DNA of 11,098 bases from CAZTHC01 sp964613425. GTDB lineage: Bacteria > Bacillota > Clostridia > TANB77 > CAG-508. Shown here in pieces: positions 4,930 to 11,098 of the stretch. Position 1 is the first letter of the stretch. Every line of letters begins with the position of its first letter. The stretch covers positions 1-11,098 of the forward strand of contig CAZTHC010000033.1 in NCBI GenBank assembly GCA_964613425.1. The letters are read 5' to 3'. A program made the position numbers and the translations under genes. Under the pieces are notes generated by a model. The model did no database searches. It worked only from the letters and a program-made list of their open reading frames with translations, and had not been told where the DNA came from.

Positions 4930-6204
4930 TTAATCTCTTAAAAAATAAATTGTATTTATTTTTATTTGTTTTGCCATGTTTATTACATCTTCTCTCGAAA
5001 CATTGTTAATTTTCTCAATATATTCTTCAAAAGAAGTATTTTTTCCAGATAATTCTTGGCCTATATAATATGTTATTTCTGAATCTTGCTCATCTTTTAC
5101 AGAATTCACTCCAGATACAATATATTTTTTTGCATTTTCTATATCTTCTTCTGTAAAAACTCCGTTTTCCATTTCTTCTAATTGTTTTCTAATTAATTCA
5201 AGTGCTTTTTCATAATTTGGTATTTCAATTCCACATCTTATATAAATATTATTTTTTTGTCTTACATATCTTGAACCTGCTGTGTATGCTAGACTAGCTT
5301 TTTCTCTTACATTCTGAAACATTTTTGATGTTGCACTTTCTCCTAGTATTACATTATATAATGCAACAATATACCTAGAATCTGGCTCGTTACACTGTAT
5401 ATCTAATCCTATTACTATTTTACCTTGTGTGACATCCATTTTTTCTTCAAAAATGTCTTCTTGTTTTTCTTGCTTTATTTCTGTTTCTTCGCTATTTGTT
5501 ATATAATTTGGCTCTCTGCCGTTTAAATTTTTAATTAATTCATTATTAAATATATCCTTTTTTAATTCTTCACTTTCAAAATTTCCAGAAACAAATATAT
5601 CAATTTTGCAAGTTGAAATTAAACTTTTATAATACTCATATAAATTTTCTGCTGTAATACCTGGTAAATCTTCTACATATCCATATTTGTATAATCCATA
5701 CTCTTTGTTTTTATACATTTCCTCCACGCATCTATTTAATGAATATGCATCTTTATTATCTATTTTGCTTTCTATTAATTGTTTTATATTATTTTTTTCT
5801 GTTTCTATATATTCTTTTTTGAAAGCATTGTTTTCTATAAGTGGATTAAAAACTATTTCTAGTAGTTTGTTCATTCCCTTATTTAATAAGTCTTCACTTT
5901 TAGGTAAATACTCATCATTTAAAGTTTCCATATAGAATTTTAAAACATGGTTATCTCCAATTTTTTCTATACCGCAATCAAAACTTGCCCCATACATATC
6001 TTCTAAATGTTTGCTTATTTCTTCTTGTGTTGGCATTGAAACAGTTCCTCTGCGTAAAACAGCTGGAATTAGTGCATCTTTAGTTACAGTTCCCCTCTGT
6101 AAAGGTAAAGTTAAAATTATAACCATTAAATTGGTTTTATATTTATTATTTTTAATACAATGAAGTTTTATTCCTTGCTTTATATCCTCTACGTTACAAT
6201 TCAT
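4930..6204 (-). CDS. M16 family peptidase-like protein lacking the zinc motif (YmfF-like subunit)
   Basis: 424 residues. It has an M16 fold but no HxxEH. Where the motif should be, the protein reads LIPAVLRRGTVSMPTQ (about 45-60), the usual pattern in YmfF-type proteins. SKHLEDMYGASFD (64-76) and the C-terminal SLAYTAGSRY segment, holding the R/Y-type substrate-binding residues, are conserved. It is therefore expected to be the non-catalytic partner of the peptidase downstream. I chose ATG at 6204, preceded by AGGAGG about 10 nt upstream. The longer frame from 6258 starts inside an inverted-repeat element and reads MLIKRSEVEISQIGG, which is repeat-derived. The resulting length equals that of the paralogue (424 versus 426). 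No clear promoter is seen in the repeat-filled upstream space. Confidence 0.88.
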   Translation of the reverse strand: MNCNVEDIKQGIKLHCIKNNKYKTNLMVIILTLPLQRGTVTKDALIPAVLRRGTVSMPTQEEISKHLEDMYGASFDCGIEKIGDNHVLKFYMETLNDEYLPKSEDLLNKGMNKLLEIVFNPLIENNAFKKEYIETEKNNIKQLIESKIDNKDAYSLNRCVEEMYKNKEYGLYKYGYVEDLPGITAENLYEYYKSLISTCKIDIFVSGNFESEELKKDIFNNELIKNLNGREPNYITNSEETEIKQEKQEDIFEEKMDVTQGKIVIGLDIQCNEPDSRYIVALYNVILGESATSKMFQNVREKASLAYTAGSRYVRQKNNIYIRCGIEIPNYEKALELIRKQLEEMENGVFTEEDIENAKKYIVSGVNSVKDEQDSEITYYIGQELSGKNTSFEEYIEKINNVSREDVINMAKQIKINTIYFLRD

Positions 6205-6224
6205 TTTGCATATTCCTCCTATTT

Positions 6225-6340
6225 GAGATATTTCGACTTCACTTCGTTTAATCAACATGACCTAATATTTGAACTTTACTCAGTACATAGATATTAATGT
6301 CATTCCGAGTGTAGTTTACATTGCTTTTTCGAAGAATCTC
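6225..6340. mobile_element. 116-bp inverted-repeat, MITE-like element
   Basis: The left end reads GAGATATTTCGA and the right end TCGAAGAATCTC, inverted with 10 of 12 positions matching. Inner parts also mirror: CATGAC at 6256-6261 with GTCAT at 6299-6303, and TAATAT (6263-6268) with ATATTA (6291-6296). Each half resembles the dispersed pattern GTCAT-x-x-x-GAGCG...CGAA-x-x-ATCTC that I recall from many bacterial genomes, here as two opposed, decayed copies. It has no coding capacity. It sits between yqeY and the YmfF-like gene and reaches to within about 20 nt of the latter's start. Confidence 0.6.
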
Positions 6341-6385
6341 TTTTCATTACATTTTCTATTATTTCCATATTATATATATATATTC

Positions 6386-6826
6386 TTATTGTAATAATTC
6401 TTTTACAACTTCATTAATTGTTTTTCCATCTGCTGTTGCACCCATTTTTTCTTTTGCTGCCTTCATTACTTTTCCCATATCCTTCATGTCTTTTGCATCA
6501 ACTTCTACGATTATTTGCTTAACGATTTGTGCTATTTCATCTTTTGTTAATTGTTGTGGTAAATATTCGTTTATAATTGCAATTTCTTCTTGTATTTTTT
6601 GAATTAAATCTTCTCTTCCACTTTTTAAATAATCCTCTAAAGAATCTTTTCTCTTTTTAGCTTCTTTTGCCATTACTTCTATAATTTGATCATCTGTTAG
6701 TTGTATTTGTTTATCTTTTTCTATTTGAAGAATCGATGCTCTAACCATTTGTATTACATCTTTTCTTAATGTATTTTTTTCTCTCATTGAAATTTTTAAA
6801 TCTTCCATTAATTTTTCTTTTAACAT
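6386..6826 (-). CDS. yqeY: GatB/YqeY domain protein
   Basis: 146 residues, the usual size of stand-alone YqeY proteins. The N-terminal helices MLKEKLMEDLKISMREKNTLRK...VRASIL and the C-terminal helical domain with EYLPQQLTKDEI (88-99), MGKVMKAAKEKMG (117-129) and ADGKTINEVVK (132-142) are the conserved blocks of the family. This domain resembles the tRNA-binding tail of the amidotransferase subunit GatB; the role of the free protein is not well defined. I chose ATG at 6826 with GGAGAG 6 nt upstream; the longer frame (from 6868) begins MLYTPANKNKGEIY, the translation of a palindromic repeat. Its place right after rpsU is the common Firmicutes arrangement. A terminator and two repeats separate them here, so read-through or a promoter I could not identify must feed it. 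Confidence 0.92.
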   Translation of the reverse strand: MLKEKLMEDLKISMREKNTLRKDVIQMVRASILQIEKDKQIQLTDDQIIEVMAKEAKKRKDSLEDYLKSGREDLIQKIQEEIAIINEYLPQQLTKDEIAQIVKQIIVEVDAKDMKDMGKVMKAAKEKMGATADGKTINEVVKELLQ

Positions 6827-6850
6827 ATAAATCTCTCCTTTATTTTTATT

Positions 6851-6877
6851 TGCGGGCGTATACAACACGCCCCTACA
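6851..6877. repeat. GC-rich palindromic dispersed repeat, copy B
   Basis: 27 bp starting TGCGGGCGT and ending ACGCCCCTACA, with perfect arms GGGCGT (6854-6859) and ACGCCC (6867-6872) around 7 nt. It has the same orientation and the same ends as copy A, 21 bp away. Confidence 0.7.
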
Positions 6878-6898
6878 TATTTTATTTGTAATTTTATC

Positions 6899-6928
6899 TG
6901 CGGGTCGTCGGGGACGCCGACCCCTACA
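6899..6928. repeat. GC-rich palindromic dispersed repeat, copy A
   Basis: 30 bp starting TGCGGGTCGT and ending GACCCCTACA, with arms GGGTCG / CGACCC and an inner CGTC / GACG around GGG. On the minus strand it begins TGTAGGGG, a start shared by copy B and nearly by copy C. It forms a tandem pair with copy B in the rpsU-yqeY space. Confidence 0.75.
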
Positions 6929-6975
6929 GTCATTTGCAACTATTCGCTAATATTATTACCTACCAAAAAAACAAA

Positions 6976-7007
6976 AGGGCGTTTCAAAATTAATTGATAA
7001 ACGCCCT
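6976..7007 (-). terminator. Rho-independent terminator of rpsU
   Basis: A 9-bp stem AGGGCGTTT / AAACGCCCT (6976-6984 / 6999-7007) encloses a 14-nt loop. On the minus strand it is followed by TTTTGTTTTTTT. It lies about 10 nt past the stop codon of rpsU. Confidence 0.85.
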
Positions 7008-7016
7008 CCTTTTAAA

Positions 7017-7187
7017 TTAAAACTTTCTTTTTCTTGCTGCCTCTGATTTTTTCTTTCTTCTAACACTAGGTTTTTCATAGTGTTCTCTTTTTCTTACCTC
7101 TTGCAATACCCCATTTCTTGCACATTGCCTTTTGAATTTTTTTAGGGCATCTTCTATATTTCCATTATTAACTTTAATTTCTGACAT
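7017..7187 (-). CDS. rpsU: 30S ribosomal protein S21
   Basis: 56 residues, normal for S21. MSEIKVNNGN-IEDALKKFKRQCARNGVLQEVRKREHYEKPSVRRKKKSEAARKRKF shows the family pattern: an N-terminal strand, a long basic helix with KKFKRQCARNG, the KREHYEKPSVRRKKK block and an Arg/Lys-rich tail that contacts 16S rRNA near the anti-Shine-Dalgarno end. I chose ATG at 7187 because AGGAGG lies about 10 nt upstream; the in-frame ATG at 7220 (MVKTLEGGEIY) would absorb that site and has none of its own. It has a strong promoter and an efficient-looking terminator, making it mostly a one-gene unit ahead of yqeY. Confidence 0.97.
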   Translation of the reverse strand: MSEIKVNNGNIEDALKKFKRQCARNGVLQEVRKREHYEKPSVRRKKKSEAARKRKF

Positions 7188-7259
7188 GTATATTTCCCCT
7201 CCTTCCAGTGTCTTAACCATACTGTGGGACTCTTAATTCGTTTTATTTTAGACTTTGTT

Positions 7260-7289
7260 ATTATACATTAAGAATCCATATTTTGTCAA
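7260..7289 (-). promoter_or_regulatory. Promoter of rpsU
   Basis: On the minus strand there is TTGACA (7284-7289), an 18-nt spacer and TATAAT (7260-7265), both hexamers perfect. It lies just past the nrdG stop codon (7304). The predicted leader is about 65 nt. No terminator is visible after nrdG, so some read-through from nrdDG is possible. Confidence 0.75.
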
Positions 7290-7303
7290 GGGTTATACGC
7301 AAA

Positions 7304-7807
7304 TTATAGTGCTAATTCTGTTATATGATGACTTGATATTGTGCTTTTCATATCTATTATTCTTTGATTCTCTGAACCTTTGAACTTTAATGTTGGATTT
7401 TTCTTCTCCTCCATAAATTGTCCATCTACTAAAACATCAATATTTTGTAAGCAATTATTTGTTGTATCATCTTGTCTTCCTTGTAATTGCTCCATTGTAT
7501 AACCTGTGTAACACCATACATTAAAGTTTGGTCTTATATTTTTTACTTCTTTTATAAAATTTAGTACTCCGCCAATATTTTCTGGACAAAGTGGTTCACC
7601 ACCACTTATTGTAATTCCCTTTAATATTGAATTATCACTTATCCTTTGTAGTAATTGTTGTGTGTTAATTTCTTCTCCATAGTTAAAATCTTGTGCAACT
7701 TTGTTATGGCATCCTTTACAGTGATGTGGACATCCACTAACAAACAATACTGCTCTCCATCCTAATCCATTTGACATACTTTCATCGTAAAAACCAGCTA
7801 CCTTCAT
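7304..7807 (-). CDS. nrdG: Anaerobic ribonucleoside-triphosphate reductase activating protein
   Basis: 167 residues. A radical-SAM enzyme that uses a [4Fe-4S] cluster and S-adenosylmethionine to put the glycyl radical on NrdD. The cluster motif is CX3CX2C at Cys26, Cys30 and Cys33 (GCPHHCKGCHN), where the NrdG form is shorter in its surroundings than in other radical-SAM proteins. SGGEPL at 68-73 is the SAM-contacting GGE motif, and VWCYTGYTMEQL (96-107) is also typical. AGGAGG lies 7 nt before the ATG at 7807. It starts 31 nt after the stop of nrdD and has no promoter of its own, so the two form one operon. Confidence 0.95.
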   Translation of the reverse strand: MKVAGFYDESMSNGLGWRAVLFVSGCPHHCKGCHNKVAQDFNYGEEINTQQLLQRISDNSILKGITISGGEPLCPENIGGVLNFIKEVKNIRPNFNVWCYTGYTMEQLQGRQDDTTNNCLQNIDVLVDGQFMEEKKNPTLKFKGSENQRIIDMKSTISSHHITELAL

Positions 7808-7838
7808 AGTGCTTCCTCCTGTACTACAATTTTTTAAA

Positions 7839-10124
7839 TTATTTTTGTTCCATTCCTGTATGAGTTACACGGTCATGTAGCTCTGCTAATTTTCCGTTAT
7901 TCCAACGAGAAGTTGTTCCTACTAAATATCCTGTAATTCTTTGTATTGTATCTATATTATCTCCACCACACATTGGGCATACTTTTAATTCTGCATCTGC
8001 ATTTTCAAATCCACATGTCATACATCTGCTTCTTGTATGGTTAATTGAACCATATCCCATATTATACTTATCCATTAAATCTACTACTGCTTCAACACTT
8101 TCTGGGTTATGCGTTGCATCTCCATCTAATTCTATATAGAATATATGTCCACCACCTGTTAAAGCATGGTATGGTGCTTCTATTTGTGCTTTGTGTTGTG
8201 CTGTACATTTATACCAAACTGGAACATGGTTACTATTTGTATAATAATCTTTATCTGTTACTCCTAAAATTGTTCCATATTGTTTTTTATCTATTTTTGT
8301 AAATCTTCCAGATAGTCCTTCTGCTGGAGTTGCAAGTAATGAATAATTTAAATCATATTTCTCTGAAAATTTAGCACAATTATCGCACATTTTTTGAATT
8401 ATTTCTAATCCTAATTTTTGTGATTCTTCAGATTCTCCGTGATGTTTTCCTGTAAGTGCAACTAAAGCTTCAGCTAAACCAATAAATCCTATTCCTAATG
8501 TTCCATGTTTTATTACTTCTTCTACAGAATCGTTTGGTTTTAGGTTTTCGCTTCCCATCCATAAACCAGACATTAACATAGGGAATTGTTTTGCAATTGC
8601 TGTACATTGGAATTTATATCTATCATATAGTTGTCTTGCTGCAATTGAAGTATATTCATCAATTTTTTGCAAATAAATTTCTTTAACTAATTTTGTATAT
8701 TTAGGTGTCATAAATTGTTCGCTTCCAACACCTATCTCAAATTTCATTCCTAATTTTTCTTGTGCTTCATATGCAGATTCTATTGCTAATTTAACTATAT
8801 TTACTGTTGTAAATGATAAGTTTCCTCTTGCTATAGAAGTATTTTCTCCGTGTCTATCTGCAAAAACTCTAGTTCTACAACCCATTGTAGCAACTTCGTA
8901 TTTATATCTTTCTGGATCTTTTGCGTCCCACTTTTCATGTTGATTAAATGTTGCATCTAAGTTTACGAAATTTGGGAAAAATCTTTTTGATGTAACTCTA
9001 CAAGCTAATTTGTATAAATCATAGTTTGTATCTTTTGGTAAATAATTTACTCCTGTTTTCTTTTTCCAAATTTGAATTGGGAATATTGGAGTTTCTCCAT
9101 TTCCAACTCCTCTTTCTGTAGATAGTAACATTTCTCTAATTACGCATCTACCTTCTGGTGAAGTATCTGTTCCATAGTTTACAGAACTAAATACAACTTG
9201 GTTTCCACCTCTTGAGTGAATTGTGTTCATATTATGAATAAATGCTTCCATAGATTGATGAACTCTGTTAACTGTTCCATTTATAGCTGCTTGTATGTCT
9301 CTTTCTTCATCTTTTAGTCCATCTAATTCTTTCTTCAAATATTCTTTTGGTTGATATGTATATAAATGTGATAAATTTTTTCCTAATAATTCTTCTACTT
9401 TTTTTAATTCTTCAACAAATGTTAATTTTACATATGGTGCAAGATAAAAGTCAAATGCTGGAATAGCTTGTCCACCATGCATTTCGTTTTGTACTGTTTC
9501 CATAGAAATACAACCAATTATACTTGCTGTTTCTATTCTTTTTGCAGGTCTTGAAGAACCATGTCCTGCTCTAAAACCTTCTTTCAATATTTTATCTAAA
9601 GGGTGTTGTATACAAGTTAAACTCTTTGTTGGATAATAGTCTTTATCATGAATGTGTATATATCCTTGTGAATGAGCATTTCTAGCTTCTGGAGATAATA
9701 AAAAGTCATCAACAAATGGTTTTGTTGTTTCACTTGCGAACTTCATCATCATTCCGGCTGGAGTGTCTGCATTCATATTGGCATTTTCTCTTGTAACATC
9801 ATTAGATTTTGTTTCTATTATTTCAAGGAACATATCTTTTGTTTTAGATTTTCTTGCTACATCTCTGTTGTAGCGGTATGTAATGTATTCTTGAGCAACT
9901 TCTTTTCTAGAAGAACCCATCAATTTTTTTTCAACAGCATCTTGAATTTCATATACTGTTGTTTGCATTTTTCCTTCTAATTGCTTTTCAACACTGGCTG
10001 CAATTTTGTTTGCTAAATCAATATCTACTCCACCTGGCGTATGTGACATTGCTAACATTATAGCTTTTACAATTCTTTCTAAATTGAATTCAGCTATTCT
10101 TCCATCTCTTTTAATAACTTGCAT
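7839..10124 (-). CDS. nrdD: Anaerobic (class III) ribonucleoside-triphosphate reductase
   Basis: 761 residues. Reduces NTPs to dNTPs by glycyl-radical chemistry, so it works only without oxygen. The N-terminal ATP-cone (about 1-92, MQVIKRDGRIAEFNLERIVKAI) handles allosteric control. The central barrel includes NQVVFSSVNYGTD and GCRTRVFADRHGENTSIARGNLSFTTVN. A C-terminal zinc site is formed by Cys701, Cys704, Cys716 and Cys719 (CMTCG...CPMCG). The radical loop is RITGYLVG with Gly732 as the expected radical site, followed by WNNGKLAELHDRVTH. I chose ATG at 10124, where a G-rich GGGGGG (10133-10138) is 8 nt upstream; the frame from 10148 adds MNMWGVLI and has no ribosome site. It is complete and unbroken. 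Confidence 0.97.
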   Translation of the reverse strand: MQVIKRDGRIAEFNLERIVKAIMLAMSHTPGGVDIDLANKIAASVEKQLEGKMQTTVYEIQDAVEKKLMGSSRKEVAQEYITYRYNRDVARKSKTKDMFLEIIETKSNDVTRENANMNADTPAGMMMKFASETTKPFVDDFLLSPEARNAHSQGYIHIHDKDYYPTKSLTCIQHPLDKILKEGFRAGHGSSRPAKRIETASIIGCISMETVQNEMHGGQAIPAFDFYLAPYVKLTFVEELKKVEELLGKNLSHLYTYQPKEYLKKELDGLKDEERDIQAAINGTVNRVHQSMEAFIHNMNTIHSRGGNQVVFSSVNYGTDTSPEGRCVIREMLLSTERGVGNGETPIFPIQIWKKKTGVNYLPKDTNYDLYKLACRVTSKRFFPNFVNLDATFNQHEKWDAKDPERYKYEVATMGCRTRVFADRHGENTSIARGNLSFTTVNIVKLAIESAYEAQEKLGMKFEIGVGSEQFMTPKYTKLVKEIYLQKIDEYTSIAARQLYDRYKFQCTAIAKQFPMLMSGLWMGSENLKPNDSVEEVIKHGTLGIGFIGLAEALVALTGKHHGESEESQKLGLEIIQKMCDNCAKFSEKYDLNYSLLATPAEGLSGRFTKIDKKQYGTILGVTDKDYYTNSNHVPVWYKCTAQHKAQIEAPYHALTGGGHIFYIELDGDATHNPESVEAVVDLMDKYNMGYGSINHTRSRCMTCGFENADAELKVCPMCGGDNIDTIQRITGYLVGTTSRWNNGKLAELHDRVTHTGMEQK

Positions 10125-10207
10125 AATAAGTACCCCCCACATATTCATTTAAACTTACAATGCCCTAGTAATGTAGGATATTGATTCTCTTTTGTAACTC
10201 TGGTTTT

Positions 10208-10236
10208 ATTTTATGATATTTATCCGGCAATGTCAA
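10208..10236 (-). promoter_or_regulatory. Promoter of nrdDG
   Basis: On the minus strand there is TTGACA (10231-10236, perfect), a 17-nt spacer and TAAAAT (10208-10213). The predicted leader is about 75 nt. Confidence 0.7.
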
Positions 10237-10360
10237 ATTTTTGTTTTTATGTTACCAATGTTTGTAGCGTATGCAGCTGTAAGGTTGCATTGTGTTTTTT
10301 ATTTTACATTTTTTAGTAAATTTTAAATTTTATTAGAGCCATAAAGGTTTTAACAGTTTT

Positions 10361-10398
10361 ATTACAATTATATTACAAATTAAACATATATTTGTAAT
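10361..10398. repeat. ATTACAA direct and inverted repeat cluster
   Basis: ATTACAA occurs at 10361-10367 and 10372-10378 (11 bp apart). An inverted repeat ATTACAAAT (10372-10380) / ATTTGTAAT (10390-10398) has a 9-bp spacer. It lies just downstream of the ftsH terminator and well upstream of the nrdD promoter. It resembles the pair at 563-582. Confidence 0.4.
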
Positions 10399-10432
10399 AT
10401 AACACTGTGGACGCAAATATGAACAACACAAC

Positions 10433-10461
10433 AAAAAAGAGCGAATATTTCGCCCTTTTTT
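10433..10461 (-). terminator. Rho-independent terminator of ftsH
   Basis: A 13-position stem (10433-10445 / 10449-10461) with one A-C mismatch encloses a 3-nt loop, with GCGAA / TTCGC at the top and six A-T pairs at the base that give the U tract. It begins 11 nt past the stop codon at 10472. Confidence 0.85.
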
Positions 10462-10471
10462 AAACCAATTT

Positions 10472-11098
10472 TTATTCTCCAAATATTGCACTAAATTCTT
10501 CTCCATCTATTTTCTCTTTTTCTAATAGAATTTGCGCTACCGTATGAAGTTTTTCTAAATTATATGATAATATTTCTTGTGCTTTTTTATATGCTACATC
10601 TATTATCTTTTTAACTTCTTCGTCTATTAATGCTGCTGTTTCTTCACTGAAATTTCTTGTTTGTGTGAAGTCTCTTCCCAAGAACACCTCTTCTTGACCT
10701 GAGCCAAACATTATTGCTCCTATCTTATCACTCATTCCATATTTTGTAACCATTTCTCTTGCTATTTTAGAAGCTCTTTCTATATCGTTGCTTGCCCCTG
10801 TTGATATATCATTTAATATTAATTGCTCTGCAACTCTTCCTCCTAATAAAGATACTATTGTTTCTTCCATTTCAGATTTTGACATAAATGATTTATCTTC
10901 TGTTGGTCTATACATAGTATATCCACCAGCCATTCCTCTTGGTACTATTGATATCTGATGTACAGAGTCTTGTGTTGGTAAAAATCTGCTTACTACCGCA
11001 TGGCCTGCTTCATGATATGCTACAAGTTTATTTTCTTTTTCGCTTCTTACTTTTGTTTTCTTTTCTGGTCCCATTGTTACTTTTATCATAGCATCTTC
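10472..11098 (-). CDS. ftsH: ATP-dependent zinc metalloprotease FtsH, C-terminal part (start outside the window)
   Basis: The last 208 residues of a membrane-anchored AAA+ protease. What is visible is the end of the AAA lid (EDAMIKVTMGPEKK) and the whole M41 peptidase domain. The zinc motif HEAGH lies in LVAYHEAGHAVV and the third ligand Asp in STGASNDIERAS. The frame stays open through base 11098 (Glu-Asp-Ala before the first visible Met), so the Met at 11089 is internal and not the start. Transmembrane and Walker A/B parts must lie to the right. FtsH degrades misassembled membrane proteins and some regulators, and in Bacillus it influences sporulation. The C-terminus ends normally (EEFSAIFGE) and a terminator follows. 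Confidence 0.96.
   Translation of the reverse strand, partial: EDAMIKVTMGPEKKTKVRSEKENKLVAYHEAGHAVVSRFLPTQDSVHQISIVPRGMAGGYTMYRPTEDKSFMSKSEMEETIVSLLGGRVAEQLILNDISTGASNDIERASKIAREMVTKYGMSDKIGAIMFGSGQEEVFLGRDFTQTRNFSEETAALIDEEVKKIIDVAYKKAQEILSYNLEKLHTVAQILLEKEKIDGEEFSAIFGE

Larger units (their letters stand above)
10149..10471. other. 323-bp intergenic space between ftsH and nrdD
   Basis: No gene is supported here. It holds, from right to left, the ftsH terminator, an ATTACAA repeat cluster (10361-10398), a 16-mer shared with 3520-3535 (10285-10300) and the nrdD promoter. I looked for NrdR boxes, which often control nrd genes, and found no convincing tandem pair. A 25-codon plus-strand frame from about 10250 has no ribosome site. 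Confidence 0.6.

Noticed and set aside
3490..6928. CRISPR array from the multiple palindromic repeats
   Set aside because: Only pairs of repeats, differing in sequence, with no regular 25-40 bp unique spacers in series and no cas genes.
6827..6975. A yqeY promoter inside the repeat-filled rpsU-yqeY gap
   Set aside because: TA-rich stretches exist but no -35/-10 pair with sensible spacing was convincing.
10250..10325. 25-codon plus-strand frame beginning MLPMFVAYAAV
   Set aside because: No ribosome binding site or promoter on that strand, and it lies in the nrdD upstream region; chance frame.
10149..10330. Possible NrdR boxes or cobalamin riboswitch upstream of nrdD
   Set aside because: No tandem ACAnnATATnnTGT-like pair and no B12-box-like structure found; only a standard promoter is supported.

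Overview
The window is AT-rich throughout (by eye under 30% G+C). Every gene I can support lies on the minus strand, so transcription runs from high to low coordinates. The base composition, the Firmicutes-type gene set (ribosomal protein S21 next to a YqeY-like protein, a paired M16 peptidase system, a Spo0E-like phosphatase), strong AGGAGG-type ribosome binding sites and an oxygen-sensitive class III ribonucleotide reductase together point to an anaerobic, low-G+C Gram-positive bacterium of the Clostridia type. Spo0E suggests a lineage that has Spo0A-type sporulation control. I cannot name the species.

The right half and centre (about 2664-11098) are core genome: the 3' part of ftsH, then nrdD-nrdG, rpsU, yqeY, two M16-family peptidase paralogues (one catalytic, one lacking the zinc motif) and lgt. 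Sequence-level signals split them into short units. There is a hairpin-plus-T-run terminator after ftsH, rpsU and lgt. nrdD has a TTGACA/TAAAAT promoter and rpsU a TTGACA/TATAAT promoter. The intergenic spaces between rpsU and lgt hold small GC-rich palindromes and a 116-bp inverted-repeat element, which stand out against the AT-rich background. These repeats supply false N-terminal extensions to three genes, and I have corrected those starts.

The left part (1-2550) is accessory-looking. A 51-residue Spo0E-like gene (2394-2549) has its own promoter and terminator. It is followed by three paralogous TrbC/VirB2-like pilin genes, then a PrgI/VirB3-like membrane protein, then an overlapping 28-residue single-helix membrane peptide at the edge. 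This is the beginning of a Gram-positive type IV secretion or conjugation-like locus whose ATPase (VirB4-like) and remaining genes would be expected to the left of base 1. One pilin carries a C-terminal CX2C-X10-CX2C zinc-ribbon-like tail, which I consider the most unusual gene product here.

How the genes work together: nrdG generates the glycyl radical of nrdD for anaerobic dNTP synthesis; the M16 pair probably acts as a heterodimer; lgt modifies prolipoproteins; FtsH does membrane protein quality control; the pilin/PrgI set would build a secretion or conjugation channel at the envelope. The new observations are the pilin array with a zinc-ribbon variant, several families of palindromic dispersed elements, and a coupled micro-ORF in the T4SS-like operon.
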